Shown here: positions 15,315-23,879 of the stretch, piece by piece | How the letters are laid out: each line of letters opens with the position of its first letter | How positions within the stretch are numbered: the first letter of the stretch is position 1 | Assembly: GCA_035626395.1 (NCBI GenBank) | Contig: DASPNR010000013.1 | Span: forward strand, 1-64,000 | Reading direction: 5' to 3' | Length of the DNA: 64,000 nt | From: Candidatus Limnocylindrales bacterium | GTDB lineage: Bacteria > Desulfobacterota > Binatia > UBA1149 > CAITLU01 | Translations under genes and position numbers: made by a program | The notes under the pieces: model-generated | What the model was told of the DNA's origin: nothing | The model's input: only the letters and a program-made list of their open reading frames with translations | The model's database searches: none

Positions 15315-16394
15315 TCAGCCGCCGGCTCTGGCCTCCACCAGCTCCCGCAGCCGGCTCGGATCGATGGGCTTCTTGAAGATCACGTCGCGCAGCCCCTCGG
15401 CCTTGGAGCGTTTGATTACGTGATCCTTGTCGTAGTAGTACGCCGTCATCAGCACCACCGGCAGCTCGCTGTGGTCGGCGCGAATCTGGCGGAACAATTC
15501 GTAGCCGTCCATGTCGGGCATCTGCACGTCGCTGATGACGAGGTCGACAGGCTTCTCGTCCAGCACCTTCAAGGCCTCCACGCCGGATCCGGTCGTAAAG
15601 ACCTGGCATCCCTCGCCGCCGAGGATGTCGGCCATCGACGTGCGCACTTCCTCGTTGTCGTCGACCACGAGCACGCTCTTGCCGCGCAGGTGACATTCGG
15701 GCGGCGCCGGCGGCGGAGGAGGCGGCGGCGGTCCCGGCTCGTTCTCCAGGCCAAGGTCCGTCATCAGACGGCCCGGCATGTACTCGCTGGTCTGGTAGTT
15801 GCCCTCGGCCGCCATCTCGCCGACGCGCTCGACGATGGTCTGGATGCGCCGCAGCTCGCGCTTGATCGCCGCGATGCGGTCGTGCTCGCGCGTGTAGTCT
15901 TCCTCGCTCGCCTTCTGCTTGAGATAGCGCTCGAGCAGCTCGACCTGGTTGACCAGGACCTCGAGCGGATTGTTGATCTCGTGCGCCAGCGTCACCGCCA
16001 GCTGACCGAGCGTGGCGAGCTGGTCGTGCTTGCGCAGCTTGCCGATGTCCTTGGCGAAGCCGATGCTGCCCTGCTCCCGACCCTTCTCGTCATGGATGAT
16101 GGAGCCGGAGATGGCCACGGGGACCGCGCGCCCGTCCTTGGAGATGAACTCGGTTTCGAACGTCGAAACGTGCCCCTTGCCGGCGCGCATCGACGACATC
16201 ACGCGGCGGGCCTCGTTGGCCGTGGGATAGAGGCGCACGACCGGCGTGCCCAGGACCTCCTCGGCTTCGTAGCCGAGCGTCTCCTCGGCCCCGTCGTTGT
16301 AGAAGATGATGGTGCCGTTCTTGTCCACCGCCACGACGATGTCGGGCGAGGTCTCGAGAAGACGTTCGAAGTAGACTTTTGGAAGCTCTTTCAA
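15315..16394 (-). CDS. PAS-HisKA-receiver protein without a kinase ATPase domain
   Basis: A 359-residue cytoplasmic signalling protein. A PAS/PAC domain (about 9-118, ETSPDIVVAVDKNG to GSIGFAKDIGK) is followed by a HisKA dimerisation helix with phospho-acceptor H138 in LAHEINNPLEVL, a linker with eight consecutive prolines near 222-229, and a receiver domain with D289 in LVISDVQMPDMDG and the lysine in FKKPIDP. No HATPase_c domain (N, G1 or G2 boxes) is present, so it cannot phosphorylate itself and probably relays phosphate from another kinase. No ATG fits; TTG at 16394 (LKELPKVYF) is chosen, and TTG at 16457 would add 21 residues. A lipoprotein gene diverges from it. Confidence 0.8.
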   Translation of the reverse strand: MKELPKVYFERLLETSPDIVVAVDKNGTIIFYNDGAEETLGYEAEEVLGTPVVRLYPTANEARRVMSSMRAGKGHVSTFETEFISKDGRAVPVAISGSIIHDEKGREQGSIGFAKDIGKLRKHDQLATLGQLAVTLAHEINNPLEVLVNQVELLERYLKQKASEEDYTREHDRIAAIKRELRRIQTIVERVGEMAAEGNYQTSEYMPGRLMTDLGLENEPGPPPPPPPPAPPECHLRGKSVLVVDDNEEVRTSMADILGGEGCQVFTTGSGVEALKVLDEKPVDLVISDVQMPDMDGYELFRQIRADHSELPVVLMTAYYYDKDHVIKRSKAEGLRDVIFKKPIDPSRLRELVEARAGG

Positions 16395-16533
16395 GAGACC
16401 GGATCTTCGAGGGACTCCGTAACCAAAGCATCGTAGGCCGCGGCGAAAGGGAGTCAAGACGCCGACTTCGGCGGACCGTCCCCCGACACAGGGACGCTTT
16501 GCCGGTCAGCCCGGCCAACATAAGAGTCCGACG

Positions 16534-16959
16534 ATGCTCACTCGACGAGCGCTTCTTTCCGGCATGGCGGCTGCGGTGATGCTGGCCGCTGCTGCGGGCT
16601 GCTACTGGCTGCGCTACGCCGACCTTGCCCGAACCCATGTCGAGCTGCTGGAGCGGCTGGCTTTGGATGCACGCGACGCCATGGCTGCGGGGCACCGGCT
16701 CTCCAACTCCGACATCGAGACCATGCAGTATCCGCTCGAACGTGCCGACCAGTTCGCGCGCATCAGCGACCGGCAGGACCCGCCGGCATCGCTCGTGGCC
16801 ATGCGCGAGACCATCGAGGCCTACCGTCAGATGGTGGAGCTGCTGGACCGGCTGCGAGTAGCCGAGGCTTCGGACGAGGATCGTGCTCGCGTCGACGAGC
16901 TGGCCAAAAAGGTGTCGGCGTCGGCTCGGCGAACGGTCGCAGCGCTCGAAGAGGAATGA
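16534..16959 (+). CDS. Small predicted lipoprotein, unknown function
   Basis: A 141-residue protein that starts MLTRRALLSGMAAAV and has a lipobox-like AAAGC, so C23 would be lipidated. The rest is helical and charged, with heptad-like stretches (LARTHVELLERLALDARD, RMVEL-type segments, ARVDELAKKVSASARR), resembling short four-helix sensory or adaptor domains. I recognise no family. It diverges from the PAS-HisKA-receiver gene and could be a periplasmic partner of a sensor, but nothing in the sequence proves that. Confidence 0.65.
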   Translation: MLTRRALLSGMAAAVMLAAAAGCYWLRYADLARTHVELLERLALDARDAMAAGHRLSNSDIETMQYPLERADQFARISDRQDPPASLVAMRETIEAYRQMVELLDRLRVAEASDEDRARVDELAKKVSASARRTVAALEEE

Positions 16960-16998
16960 CGGGTTCGGTGCCCTGCGGCGGCACCTGGGAAGGCCGCC

Positions 16999-17643
16999 CT
17001 ACTGCGGCACCTTCTTCCAGTCGTCGAGGAACTTCCTGAGCCCGATGTCGGTCAGCGGGTGCGAGAGCAGGCTCTTGATGACGCTGAACGGGCAGGTGGC
17101 CACGTCGGCTCCCATGCGCGCGGCGTCGACGAAATGGGTGGGGCTGCGCACGCTGGCCACCAGGATCTCGGTGTCGTAGTCGTAGTTCGAGAAGATCTCG
17201 ACGAGGTTCGAGATCAGGCCCATGCCGTCCTCGGAGATGTCGTCGAGGCGCCCGACGAACGGGCTGACGTAGGCGGCGCCGGCCTTGGCTGCGAGCAGCG
17301 CCTGCGAGGGCTGGAAGATCAGCGTAACGTTGACGCGAATGCCGTCGTCGCTGAGCGCGCGCGTGGCCTTGAGGCCGTCATAGGTGATCGGCGCCTTGAC
17401 GACGATGTTCGGATGCAGCGCCGCCAGCTTGCGGCCCTGTTCGACCATTCCCTTGAAGTCCTCGGCGGTGACCTCGGCGCTGATCGGGCCGTCGACGATC
17501 TCGCAGATGTCGGCGAGCACCTCTTCGAAGCGGCGTCCGGTCTTGGCGACGAGCGACGGATTGGTGGTGACGCCGTCGACGACGCCGAGGGCCACGCCCT
17601 CGCGGATCTCTGCAATGTCGGCGCTGTCGATGAAGATTTTCAT
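16999..17643 (-). CDS. tal: Small transaldolase / fructose-6-phosphate aldolase family
   Basis: A 214-residue single-domain (beta/alpha)8 enzyme of the short transaldolase family (TalC/FSA), acting in the non-oxidative pentose phosphate pathway. The N-terminus [15 protein letters not shown] and [11 protein letters not shown] are diagnostic; the Schiff-base lysine is in [34 protein letters not shown] and [10 protein letters not shown] follow. Length alone does not separate transaldolase from fructose-6-phosphate aldolase. The ATG at 17643 matches family starts. It ends the dapF-dapA-dapB-folK run, with a 171-bp gap from folK in which I see no gene. Confidence 0.93.
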   Translation of the reverse strand: MKIFIDSADIAEIREGVALGVVDGVTTNPSLVAKTGRRFEEVLADICEIVDGPISAEVTAEDFKGMVEQGRKLAALHPNIVVKAPITYDGLKATRALSDDGIRVNVTLIFQPSQALLAAKAGAAYVSPFVGRLDDISEDGMGLISNLVEIFSNYDYDTEILVASVRSPTHFVDAARMGADVATCPFSVIKSLLSHPLTDIGLRKFLDDWKKVPQ

Positions 17644-17814
17644 GGCAAACTCATCCTTGACGCCGCCGCGGGCGTCGGTTTCGGCCTTGGATTCGAGCAG
17701 CCCGAGTGCAGGACCGGACGCCGGGTGGCGCGTTCCTATTCCGGCGCCGCGCCTTCGTCGACGTGCGGTCGTGCACATCGCCACGCAAGGCCCGCGACCC
17801 GAGTGCGGCCTCGG

Positions 17815-18300
17815 TCACGACCGAAACAGCATCACCTTCTTCTTGTCCGGCGTATTCGCAAGCAGCGAGGAAACCGTCGACCCCAGCACGGGGTGGTGAA
17901 AGGCGGGCGCCAGCTCGGCGAGCGGCAGCAGCACGAACTTTCTGTTGGGGACCTGCGGGTGCGGGACCTTGAGGTTCTTGCTCTGGATCACCTCGTGGTC
18001 GAACAGGAGGATGTCCAGGTCCATCTCTCGCGACACGGACGTCTTGGCCGGATCGCGCTTGCGGCCGAGCGCCGTCTCGATCTTCTGCAGCTCCTTGAGC
18101 AGGCTCGGCGCCTCCATCTCGGTCGTGATCTCGACGACGCCGTTGAGGAACCAGTTGCGAGCCTTTCCGTGCGGCTCGCTTTCGTACAGCGAGGATCGGC
18201 GGGTGATGCGCGTCGTCGGCAGGCTGGAAAGCTTTTCCAGCGCCGTCTTGTAGTTACGCAGCCGGTCCCCGAGGTTGGTGCCGATCGCGATGTACGCCAT
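17815..18300 (-). CDS. folK: 6-hydroxymethyl-7,8-dihydropterin pyrophosphokinase
   Basis: A 161-residue HPPK that transfers pyrophosphate from ATP to 6-hydroxymethyl-7,8-dihydropterin in folate synthesis. Family motifs are clear: YIAIGTNLGDR, ALEKLSSLPTTRI, SSLYESEPHG, NWFLNGVVEI, and the Mg/ATP block KTSVSREMDLDILLFD followed by VPHPQVPNRKFVLLPLAEL. ATG at 18300 gives the usual MAYIAIG start; GTG three codons upstream is an alternative. It follows dapB on the same strand after 93 bp. Confidence 0.95.
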   Translation of the reverse strand: MAYIAIGTNLGDRLRNYKTALEKLSSLPTTRITRRSSLYESEPHGKARNWFLNGVVEITTEMEAPSLLKELQKIETALGRKRDPAKTSVSREMDLDILLFDHEVIQSKNLKVPHPQVPNRKFVLLPLAELAPAFHHPVLGSTVSSLLANTPDKKKVMLFRS

Positions 18301-18393
18301 ATGGCTCACGGCGATTCCAGTTGCGCGCGATATAGCCGCTTTGGAGGGGGGCTAGCAACGGCGAGAATGTGCGTCTGCGATAGCGACGGTCCG

Positions 18394-19206
18394 CTAGAGG
18401 CCCAGGAGGTCTTCCATCGAGTAGAGGCCGGCGGGCTTGCCGGCCAGCCAGGCACCGGCCCGCACCGCTCCGGCCGCCAGGCAGTCTCGCGAGGCCGCCC
18501 GGTGCGTCAGCTCCACGCGCTCGCCCGTGCCGATCAGCATGACCGTGTGCTCGCCGACGTTGTCGCCGCCGCGCAGGGCCACCACGCCGATCTCGCCGGC
18601 CTTGCGCTCACCGGTCATGCCCTGACGGGCCAGCGTGAACGCGGAGGGCGCCTTCAGCCGCGCGGCCTGCGCCGCCGCCTCGGCCAGCGCCAGCGCCGTG
18701 CCCGACGGCGCGTCCTTCTTCTTGTTGTGGTGGAGCTCGACGATCTCGATGTCGAAGCCGCTGAGCCTGGCGGCCGCCTGCCGAACCAGCCCGAGCAGCA
18801 CGTTGACGCCGAGGCTCATGTTGGCCGCCTGCAGGATCGCGACCTTCGTCGACAGCTCCTCGATCTCGCCGCGCTGCGCGGCAGTCAGGCCCGTGGTGCC
18901 GATGACGATGGGCGTGCCCGTCTCGGCGGCCGTGCGTGCATGCTCGATGGCCGCCTCGGGCGACGTGAAGTCGACGGCCACCGCGCCGCTGCCCGCCGCC
19001 CTGGTCGCAGCCGCGAAGTGACCGGTGATGGCCACGCCGATGGCGTCGATGCCGGCCACTTCGCCCGCGTCGCGCCCAATGAGCTCGGAGCCGGGCACCT
19101 CGACGGCCGCGGCCACCGTCGTCGCGTCTCCGGCCTGCGACAGGGCGATGATGCGCCGGCCCATGCGCCCGCCGGCGCCCAGTACGATCAATGGAACGCG
19201 CGTCAC
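18394..19206 (-). CDS. dapB: 4-hydroxy-tetrahydrodipicolinate reductase
   Basis: A 270-residue NAD(P)H-dependent reductase of the diaminopimelate/lysine pathway. The cofactor loop VLGAGGRMGRR, VDFTSPEAAIEHA, GTTGL and the substrate-binding ELHHNKKKDAPSGTA are intact, and the length is typical. It begins with GTG at 19206, only 2 nt after the dapA stop, which shows translational coupling. Together with dapA and dapF it makes meso-diaminopimelate for lysine and peptidoglycan. Confidence 0.96.
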   Translation of the reverse strand: MTRVPLIVLGAGGRMGRRIIALSQAGDATTVAAAVEVPGSELIGRDAGEVAGIDAIGVAITGHFAAATRAAGSGAVAVDFTSPEAAIEHARTAAETGTPIVIGTTGLTAAQRGEIEELSTKVAILQAANMSLGVNVLLGLVRQAAARLSGFDIEIVELHHNKKKDAPSGTALALAEAAAQAARLKAPSAFTLARQGMTGERKAGEIGVVALRGGDNVGEHTVMLIGTGERVELTHRAASRDCLAAGAVRAGAWLAGKPAGLYSMEDLLGL

Positions 19207-19208
19207 GG

Positions 19209-20087
19209 TCAGTCCTTCAGCAGGCCCTGCGCGCGCAGCACCTCGCGAACCTTCCTTTCGGGCTCGGGCGACAGCGGCGTCAGCGGCAGGCGCAGTTCGT
19301 TGCGGATCTTGCCGAGCATGGCCAGCTCGGCCTTGACCGGAATCGGGTTCACTTCCAGGCCGATGGTCTGGAACAGCGGCAGAAGCTCGTAGGTCAGCTT
19401 GGCGGCGCGCGCGAAGTCGCCGGCGAGAGCCGCGTCCACCATGGCCTTGACGCGCGCCGGAACCACGTTGGACATGACGCTGATGACGCCGTGCCCTCCG
19501 ATCGACATGAGCGGCACCGTCACGGCATCGTCGCCCGAAAGCACGCAGAAGTCGGGACCGCACAGCTGGATGATGCGCAGCCACTGATCCACCGACCCCG
19601 AGGCTTCCTTCACGCCGACGATGTTCCTGATTTCAGCAAGGCGCGCGATCGTCTCGGGCGTCATGTTGATGCCGGTGCGCCCGGGGATGTTGTAGACGAT
19701 CAGCGGCAGATCGCTCGCTGCGGCGATGGCCTTGTAGTGCTCGATGTGCCCGTGCTGGGTCGGCTTGTTGTAGTACGGGCTGATCAGCAGCGCCGCGTCC
19801 GCGCCGGCCTCCGCGGCCGCGCGCGTCAGGTTGCACGCCTCGGCGGTGTTGTTGGAGCCGGTGCCGGCCATCACCTTGATGCGGCCGCGCGCCTGCTGGA
19901 TCGACAGCTTGATGACCTGCTCGTGCTCGTCGTGGCTGAGCGTGGCCGACTCGCCGGTGCTCCCGCACGGCACGATGCCTTCGATGCCGGCGGCGATCTG
20001 CTCGTCGATGAGGCGGCGCAGCGCCTCTTCATCGATGGCGCCGTCGCGAAAGGGCGTCACCAGAGCGGTGTAGGTTCCTCGAAACAT
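19209..20087 (-). CDS. dapA: 4-hydroxy-tetrahydrodipicolinate synthase
   Basis: A 292-residue TIM-barrel aldolase that condenses pyruvate with aspartate semialdehyde, the first committed step to diaminopimelate. GIVPCGSTGESATLS supplies the conserved Thr pair, ISPYYNKPTQ contains the catalytic Tyr, IVYNIPGRTG follows, and the Schiff-base lysine is in VGVKEASG. ATG at 20087 gives MFRGTYTALVTPF. A 135-bp gap without visible features separates it from dapF upstream. Confidence 0.97.
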   Translation of the reverse strand: MFRGTYTALVTPFRDGAIDEEALRRLIDEQIAAGIEGIVPCGSTGESATLSHDEHEQVIKLSIQQARGRIKVMAGTGSNNTAEACNLTRAAAEAGADAALLISPYYNKPTQHGHIEHYKAIAAASDLPLIVYNIPGRTGINMTPETIARLAEIRNIVGVKEASGSVDQWLRIIQLCGPDFCVLSGDDAVTVPLMSIGGHGVISVMSNVVPARVKAMVDAALAGDFARAAKLTYELLPLFQTIGLEVNPIPVKAELAMLGKIRNELRLPLTPLSPEPERKVREVLRAQGLLKD

Positions 20088-20222
20088 GATGTCCTCTGCG
20101 GCGGGCGCGGATGGCGGCGCTCCGGGTCGTTCGTCGGCTGTGTGTGGCGGGAGCGGCGGGCCGGCGCAAGCGGCCGAAGCTGCATTGCTCCCGCGACGCG
20201 GCGCGAGTCGATGCGCCGCGCG

Positions 20223-21065
20223 CTACCGGCCCGGCAACGCGATCGTCCCGGTGAAGACTTCCACCGACGGCCCCGTCATCACCACGCTTCCGTCCTGGCG
20301 GTACTCGATCTCGAGATCTCCGCCGTTGAGGTGCACGAGCGCACGCCGCTGGCTTCGTCCGGTCAGCACGCCGGCCACCACCACCGCGCACGCGCCGGTG
20401 CCGCACGCGGCCGTCTCGCCCGAGCCTCGCTCCCATACTCGCATCGTCAGCTCGGTCGGCGAGTCCACACGAACGAACTCGGTGTTGACGCGCTGGGGGA
20501 AGAACGGATGGTGCTCGAAGGATGGTCCGATCTTCTCGAGGTCCAGCCCGCTTGGATCCTCGTCGAACGTCACGCAGTGGGGATTGCCCATGGAGACGCA
20601 GGTGACGCGCCAGATGCGGCCGGCCACTTCCAGCTGGTGATCGACGACGCGCCCGTCGGCGGCCACCGGGATGTCGCGGCCCTCCAGGATTGCCTGGCCC
20701 ATCTCCACGCGGACGCGCTCGACCCGGCCGCCGCGGTGCTCGAGCTGCAGCTCCTTGATGCCGCAGTCGGTCTCGATGCGCAGCTCGTCCTTGACCGTCA
20801 GCCCGTGGTCGAAGACGTACTTGCCGACGCCGCGGATGCCGTTGCCGCACATCTGCCCGCGGCTGCCGTCGGCGTTGTACATCTCCATGCGAAAGTCGGC
20901 CTCTTGCGATGGGCAGATCAGGATGAGGCCGTCGCTGCCGACGCCGGTGCGGCGCTCGGAGACGAAGCGCGCAATCGTCGCAGGATCGTGCAGCGGCTGG
21001 CGCGTGCAGTCGACGAACAGGTAGTCGTTGCCGCAGCCGTGAAGCTTGGTGAACGTCAGCTCCAT
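20223..21065 (-). CDS. dapF: Diaminopimelate epimerase
   Basis: A 280-residue cofactor-independent epimerase converting LL- to meso-diaminopimelate by a two-cysteine mechanism. Both active-site cysteines are in place: MCGNGIRGVGKYV and TAACGTGACAV. The N-terminus FTKLHGCGNDYLFVD and the MGNPHCVTF segment match the family. It is the first gene of the dapF-dapA-dapB run; the dockerin-like gene before it ends 45 bp away on the same strand, with no obvious terminator. Confidence 0.97.
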   Translation of the reverse strand: MELTFTKLHGCGNDYLFVDCTRQPLHDPATIARFVSERRTGVGSDGLILICPSQEADFRMEMYNADGSRGQMCGNGIRGVGKYVFDHGLTVKDELRIETDCGIKELQLEHRGGRVERVRVEMGQAILEGRDIPVAADGRVVDHQLEVAGRIWRVTCVSMGNPHCVTFDEDPSGLDLEKIGPSFEHHPFFPQRVNTEFVRVDSPTELTMRVWERGSGETAACGTGACAVVVAGVLTGRSQRRALVHLNGGDLEIEYRQDGSVVMTGPSVEVFTGTIALPGR

Positions 21066-21110
21066 GGCGGCGATATAGCCGCCGCGGCGGTCAAGGCGAA
21101 ATGCGCACGG

Positions 21111-22103
21111 TCAATCGCCGCAGGGCGGACACGTCAGCGGAACATCCTGACCGACGCCCTTGCGCAGAACGATGAGAGCGTCGGTCGCGGTGATCGAGCT
21201 GCTCGCGTTGACGTCGCACACGCACAGATCGCAGGTCGCCGATCCGACCGCCGAGCGCAGCACGTAGAGTGCATCCGAGGCATTGATCGTCGCGCCGACT
21301 CCCTCCGAGTCCGCTGCCGAGCCTTCGTCGCCGGCCACGTCGTCGCGATAGACCAGAAGCGGGTCTCCGCACGCACCGGGCAGCGTCGTGGTCGTCGTCG
21401 ACGTCGACCCGACCGACTGGCAGACGACCTCCATGCGCACGCCGGCGAAGTCGCCGGAGGAGCTGGCGGTCTCCATCCTCAGGCGGATCTCGTCTCCGGC
21501 GGCGACCTCGATGTTCTCGAGCACGCCGGCGCCGCCCGACCCGGCGGCGAAGTGGAACGGCGCACCTCGCGAGTAGATGTCGCCCGAGGAGATGCTGCCG
21601 GTCGTCAGCACCGTGTCTTCGTGCAGGAGAGACCAGTTGATGGCGCGGCCGATGTCGCGCCCCATCCACGTCGAGCCGGTGATGGAGATGACGCCGTCGA
21701 AGGGGCTCGTCCAGACCAGCTCGGCCTGGCCGTTGCCCTGGCCGTTGCTGGCGTCCCATGTGTGGACGACGATGTCGCCCGCGAGGAAGTCGCGCTCGAA
21801 GGTGGCCTTGCCGTTGCTCTGGAACCAGAACGGCAGCCTGTTGGTGTCGTCCTCGGACTCGGCCCATCCAGGCTGGAACTCGCTCCATCCGCCGGCGATG
21901 CGCTGCCAGGCCTCGACGTGGGGCAGCGGGTTGCCGCCTTCGCGATAGGACCACGGACCGTTCGGATTGGAGGTTTCGCTCCAGTCTTCCTTCACGTCGT
22001 AGGTCTGGCAGAGACCGCCGGCATGCGAAGGCATGGCCGCCACGGATAGCATCGCGGCCAGTGCGGCAATGCACACGGCCTGTCGCTGATGGTTCGACTG
22101 CAT
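21111..22103 (-). CDS. Secreted protein with C-terminal dockerin-like repeats
   Basis: A 330-residue exported protein. ATG at 22103 follows a GGAGGG ribosome site; the signal peptide ends near MPSHA-G. Residues about 30-235 form a beta-rich domain (WSYREGGNPLPHVEAW, HTWDASNGQGNGQAE, GSTWMGRDIGRAIN) of unknown family, perhaps a carbohydrate- or protein-binding sandwich. A Thr-rich linker (TSTTTTTTLPGAC) leads to two EF-hand-like repeats: GVGATINASDALYVLRSAVG and CDVNASSSITATDALIVLRK, each with nearby Cys pairs. These resemble dockerin type I calcium-binding repeats. A similar module occurs in the gene at 53340. Confidence 0.8.
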   Translation of the reverse strand: MQSNHQRQAVCIAALAAMLSVAAMPSHAGGLCQTYDVKEDWSETSNPNGPWSYREGGNPLPHVEAWQRIAGGWSEFQPGWAESEDDTNRLPFWFQSNGKATFERDFLAGDIVVHTWDASNGQGNGQAELVWTSPFDGVISITGSTWMGRDIGRAINWSLLHEDTVLTTGSISSGDIYSRGAPFHFAAGSGGAGVLENIEVAAGDEIRLRMETASSSGDFAGVRMEVVCQSVGSTSTTTTTLPGACGDPLLVYRDDVAGDEGSAADSEGVGATINASDALYVLRSAVGSATCDLCVCDVNASSSITATDALIVLRKGVGQDVPLTCPPCGD

Positions 22104-22375
22104 CGCCGCATCCCTCCGGGAACGTGCACCGAAGCTGCCATGGAATCGTGCGCCGAGACAAGACGCCCCAATGGGGTACCGGCCGAAACACGACTTCGAT
22201 GACGCCGGGATGCGGGCCGACAGCATCGAGGAATTCCGATGCGGAGGCCGTTCGAGCATGCGCGCTGCGGCCGCGCGCCGCCGGCCCTGTTCCCTTGGTC
22301 CGCTCGTGCTATGAAACGGGCGATGCAGTGCGCCGATCTGGCCGCTGCGATCACTCGAGCCGAACTGGAGGTAGC

Positions 22376-23761
22376 GTGCCCCGGCGATTGCCGCTGACGA
22401 TCCTGCTTACCGTCGTAGTCGCGACCGGCGGCTGCGCGCACCAGCGACCCTACTACCGCTTCGACATCGACCAGTCGTGCGCGGCCTGCGACGTCAGCGC
22501 GATCGACGCGCGCCTGCTGCTGATCGGCGATGCCGGCGATCCCAATCGCGCCGGCGAGCCGGTGCTGCAGCTCCTGACCAAGAAGGCGCGCGAGCTTCCG
22601 GAGCGGACCACCGTCGTCTTCCTCGGCGACAACGTCTACGAGCGCGGAATGCCGAAGGTCGACATGCCCGATCCGCTCGCCGAGGTCACCGAGGCATCCA
22701 AGGTCCTGCTTCCCGACCTCATCGACACGCGCAAGGAGGCCGAGCGCTGCCTCAATTCGCAGATCGACGTCGTGCGCGGCACGCAGATCCCCGCGATCTT
22801 CATCCCCGGCAATCACGACTGGGACCAGTTCGAACTCGGCGGCTGGGACCGCATCCTCGAGCAGGGCAAGTTCATCGAGGCCGCGCGCCAGCAGGGCAAC
22901 AACGTCATGCTGCTGCCGGCCGGTGGCTGTCCCGGACCCGTGTCCATTCCGCTCGGCACGCGCGGAATGCTCATCGCCATGGACACCCAGTGGTTCCTGG
23001 AGACGCGCGCCGACGGCAAGCCGACGGCCGACAACAATCCGACCGGCTGCTTCTACGTCACCGAAGGCGCCGTGCACGACGGGCTGGTCACGCAGCTGCA
23101 GATCGCCGCGCGCGAGGGACGCCGCGCCGTCGTGGCGGCGCATCACCCGCTCGAAAGCTACGGGCCGCACGGAGGTTTCGTCGAGGGCTGGACGCACCTG
23201 TTCCCGATGCGCTTCCTGCGGCACTACGTACCGTTCTACATGGAGTGGGTGCCGATGCCGGTGGTCGGCACGATGATGGTGTGGGCGCGGCAGTACTTCT
23301 CGCCGAGCCCGCAGGACTTCTCGAACGCACGCAACGAGCAGCTGCGCGCCTACCTGCGCCTTGCCATGGCGGAGGCGGAGAAGAAAGGCGCCCCCGCGCT
23401 CGTCTACGCCGCCGGCCACGATCACAGTCTGCAGGTGTTCCGCACGCATCCGGGGCCGCACTACGCGCTGGTCAGCGGTCTCGGCGCCAGGTCCCGAGCC
23501 TCGGCCGTCGGTGCTGCCAATCATACGCTGTTCGCGCACTCGAGCCCGGACAGCCCCGGTTTCATGCAGCTCGACTTCCTCAAGGACGGAACGGTCCGCC
23601 TGTCGGTGATCGAGGTGACGGGACACGAGATCACCGAAGGCACCGAGACGGTCACCGGAGACGAGGTCTTCTCGATGGTGCTGACCGCGGGCCGCAAGCC
23701 CCCCGTCACACGCTGGCAGCGCTGGCGCCAGCGCTTCTTGCCGAAGAGCGGGACGCGATGA
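22376..23761 (+). CDS. Calcineurin-like metallophosphoesterase lipoprotein
   Basis: A 461-residue secreted phosphoesterase, likely purple-acid-phosphatase-like. It starts with GTG at 22376 behind GGAGGT. The N-terminus has a lipobox-like VVATGGC with C20. Metal-binding blocks appear in order: LLLIGDAGD, VVFLGDNVYE, IPGNHDWDQF, VVAAHHPLESYG and YAAGHDHSLQVF. Insertions near WTHLFPMRFLRHYVPFYM may contact the membrane. The divergent dockerin-like gene shares a 272-bp upstream region. The substrate is unknown; phosphate scavenging in the periplasm is a reasonable guess. Confidence 0.85.
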   Translation: MPRRLPLTILLTVVVATGGCAHQRPYYRFDIDQSCAACDVSAIDARLLLIGDAGDPNRAGEPVLQLLTKKARELPERTTVVFLGDNVYERGMPKVDMPDPLAEVTEASKVLLPDLIDTRKEAERCLNSQIDVVRGTQIPAIFIPGNHDWDQFELGGWDRILEQGKFIEAARQQGNNVMLLPAGGCPGPVSIPLGTRGMLIAMDTQWFLETRADGKPTADNNPTGCFYVTEGAVHDGLVTQLQIAAREGRRAVVAAHHPLESYGPHGGFVEGWTHLFPMRFLRHYVPFYMEWVPMPVVGTMMVWARQYFSPSPQDFSNARNEQLRAYLRLAMAEAEKKGAPALVYAAGHDHSLQVFRTHPGPHYALVSGLGARSRASAVGAANHTLFAHSSPDSPGFMQLDFLKDGTVRLSVIEVTGHEITEGTETVTGDEVFSMVLTAGRKPPVTRWQRWRQRFLPKSGTR

Positions 23762-23879
23762 TGGCACGCGGCTCGTGCCGCAGCCGGCGGTTGGGCGCTC
23801 GCGCGGCGGCTTTCGCGTCTCGGGCGAACGCGGGGCCCGATCGCATGTCGCAGGAGTGCGCCGGCCGATGCCGGCGGCG

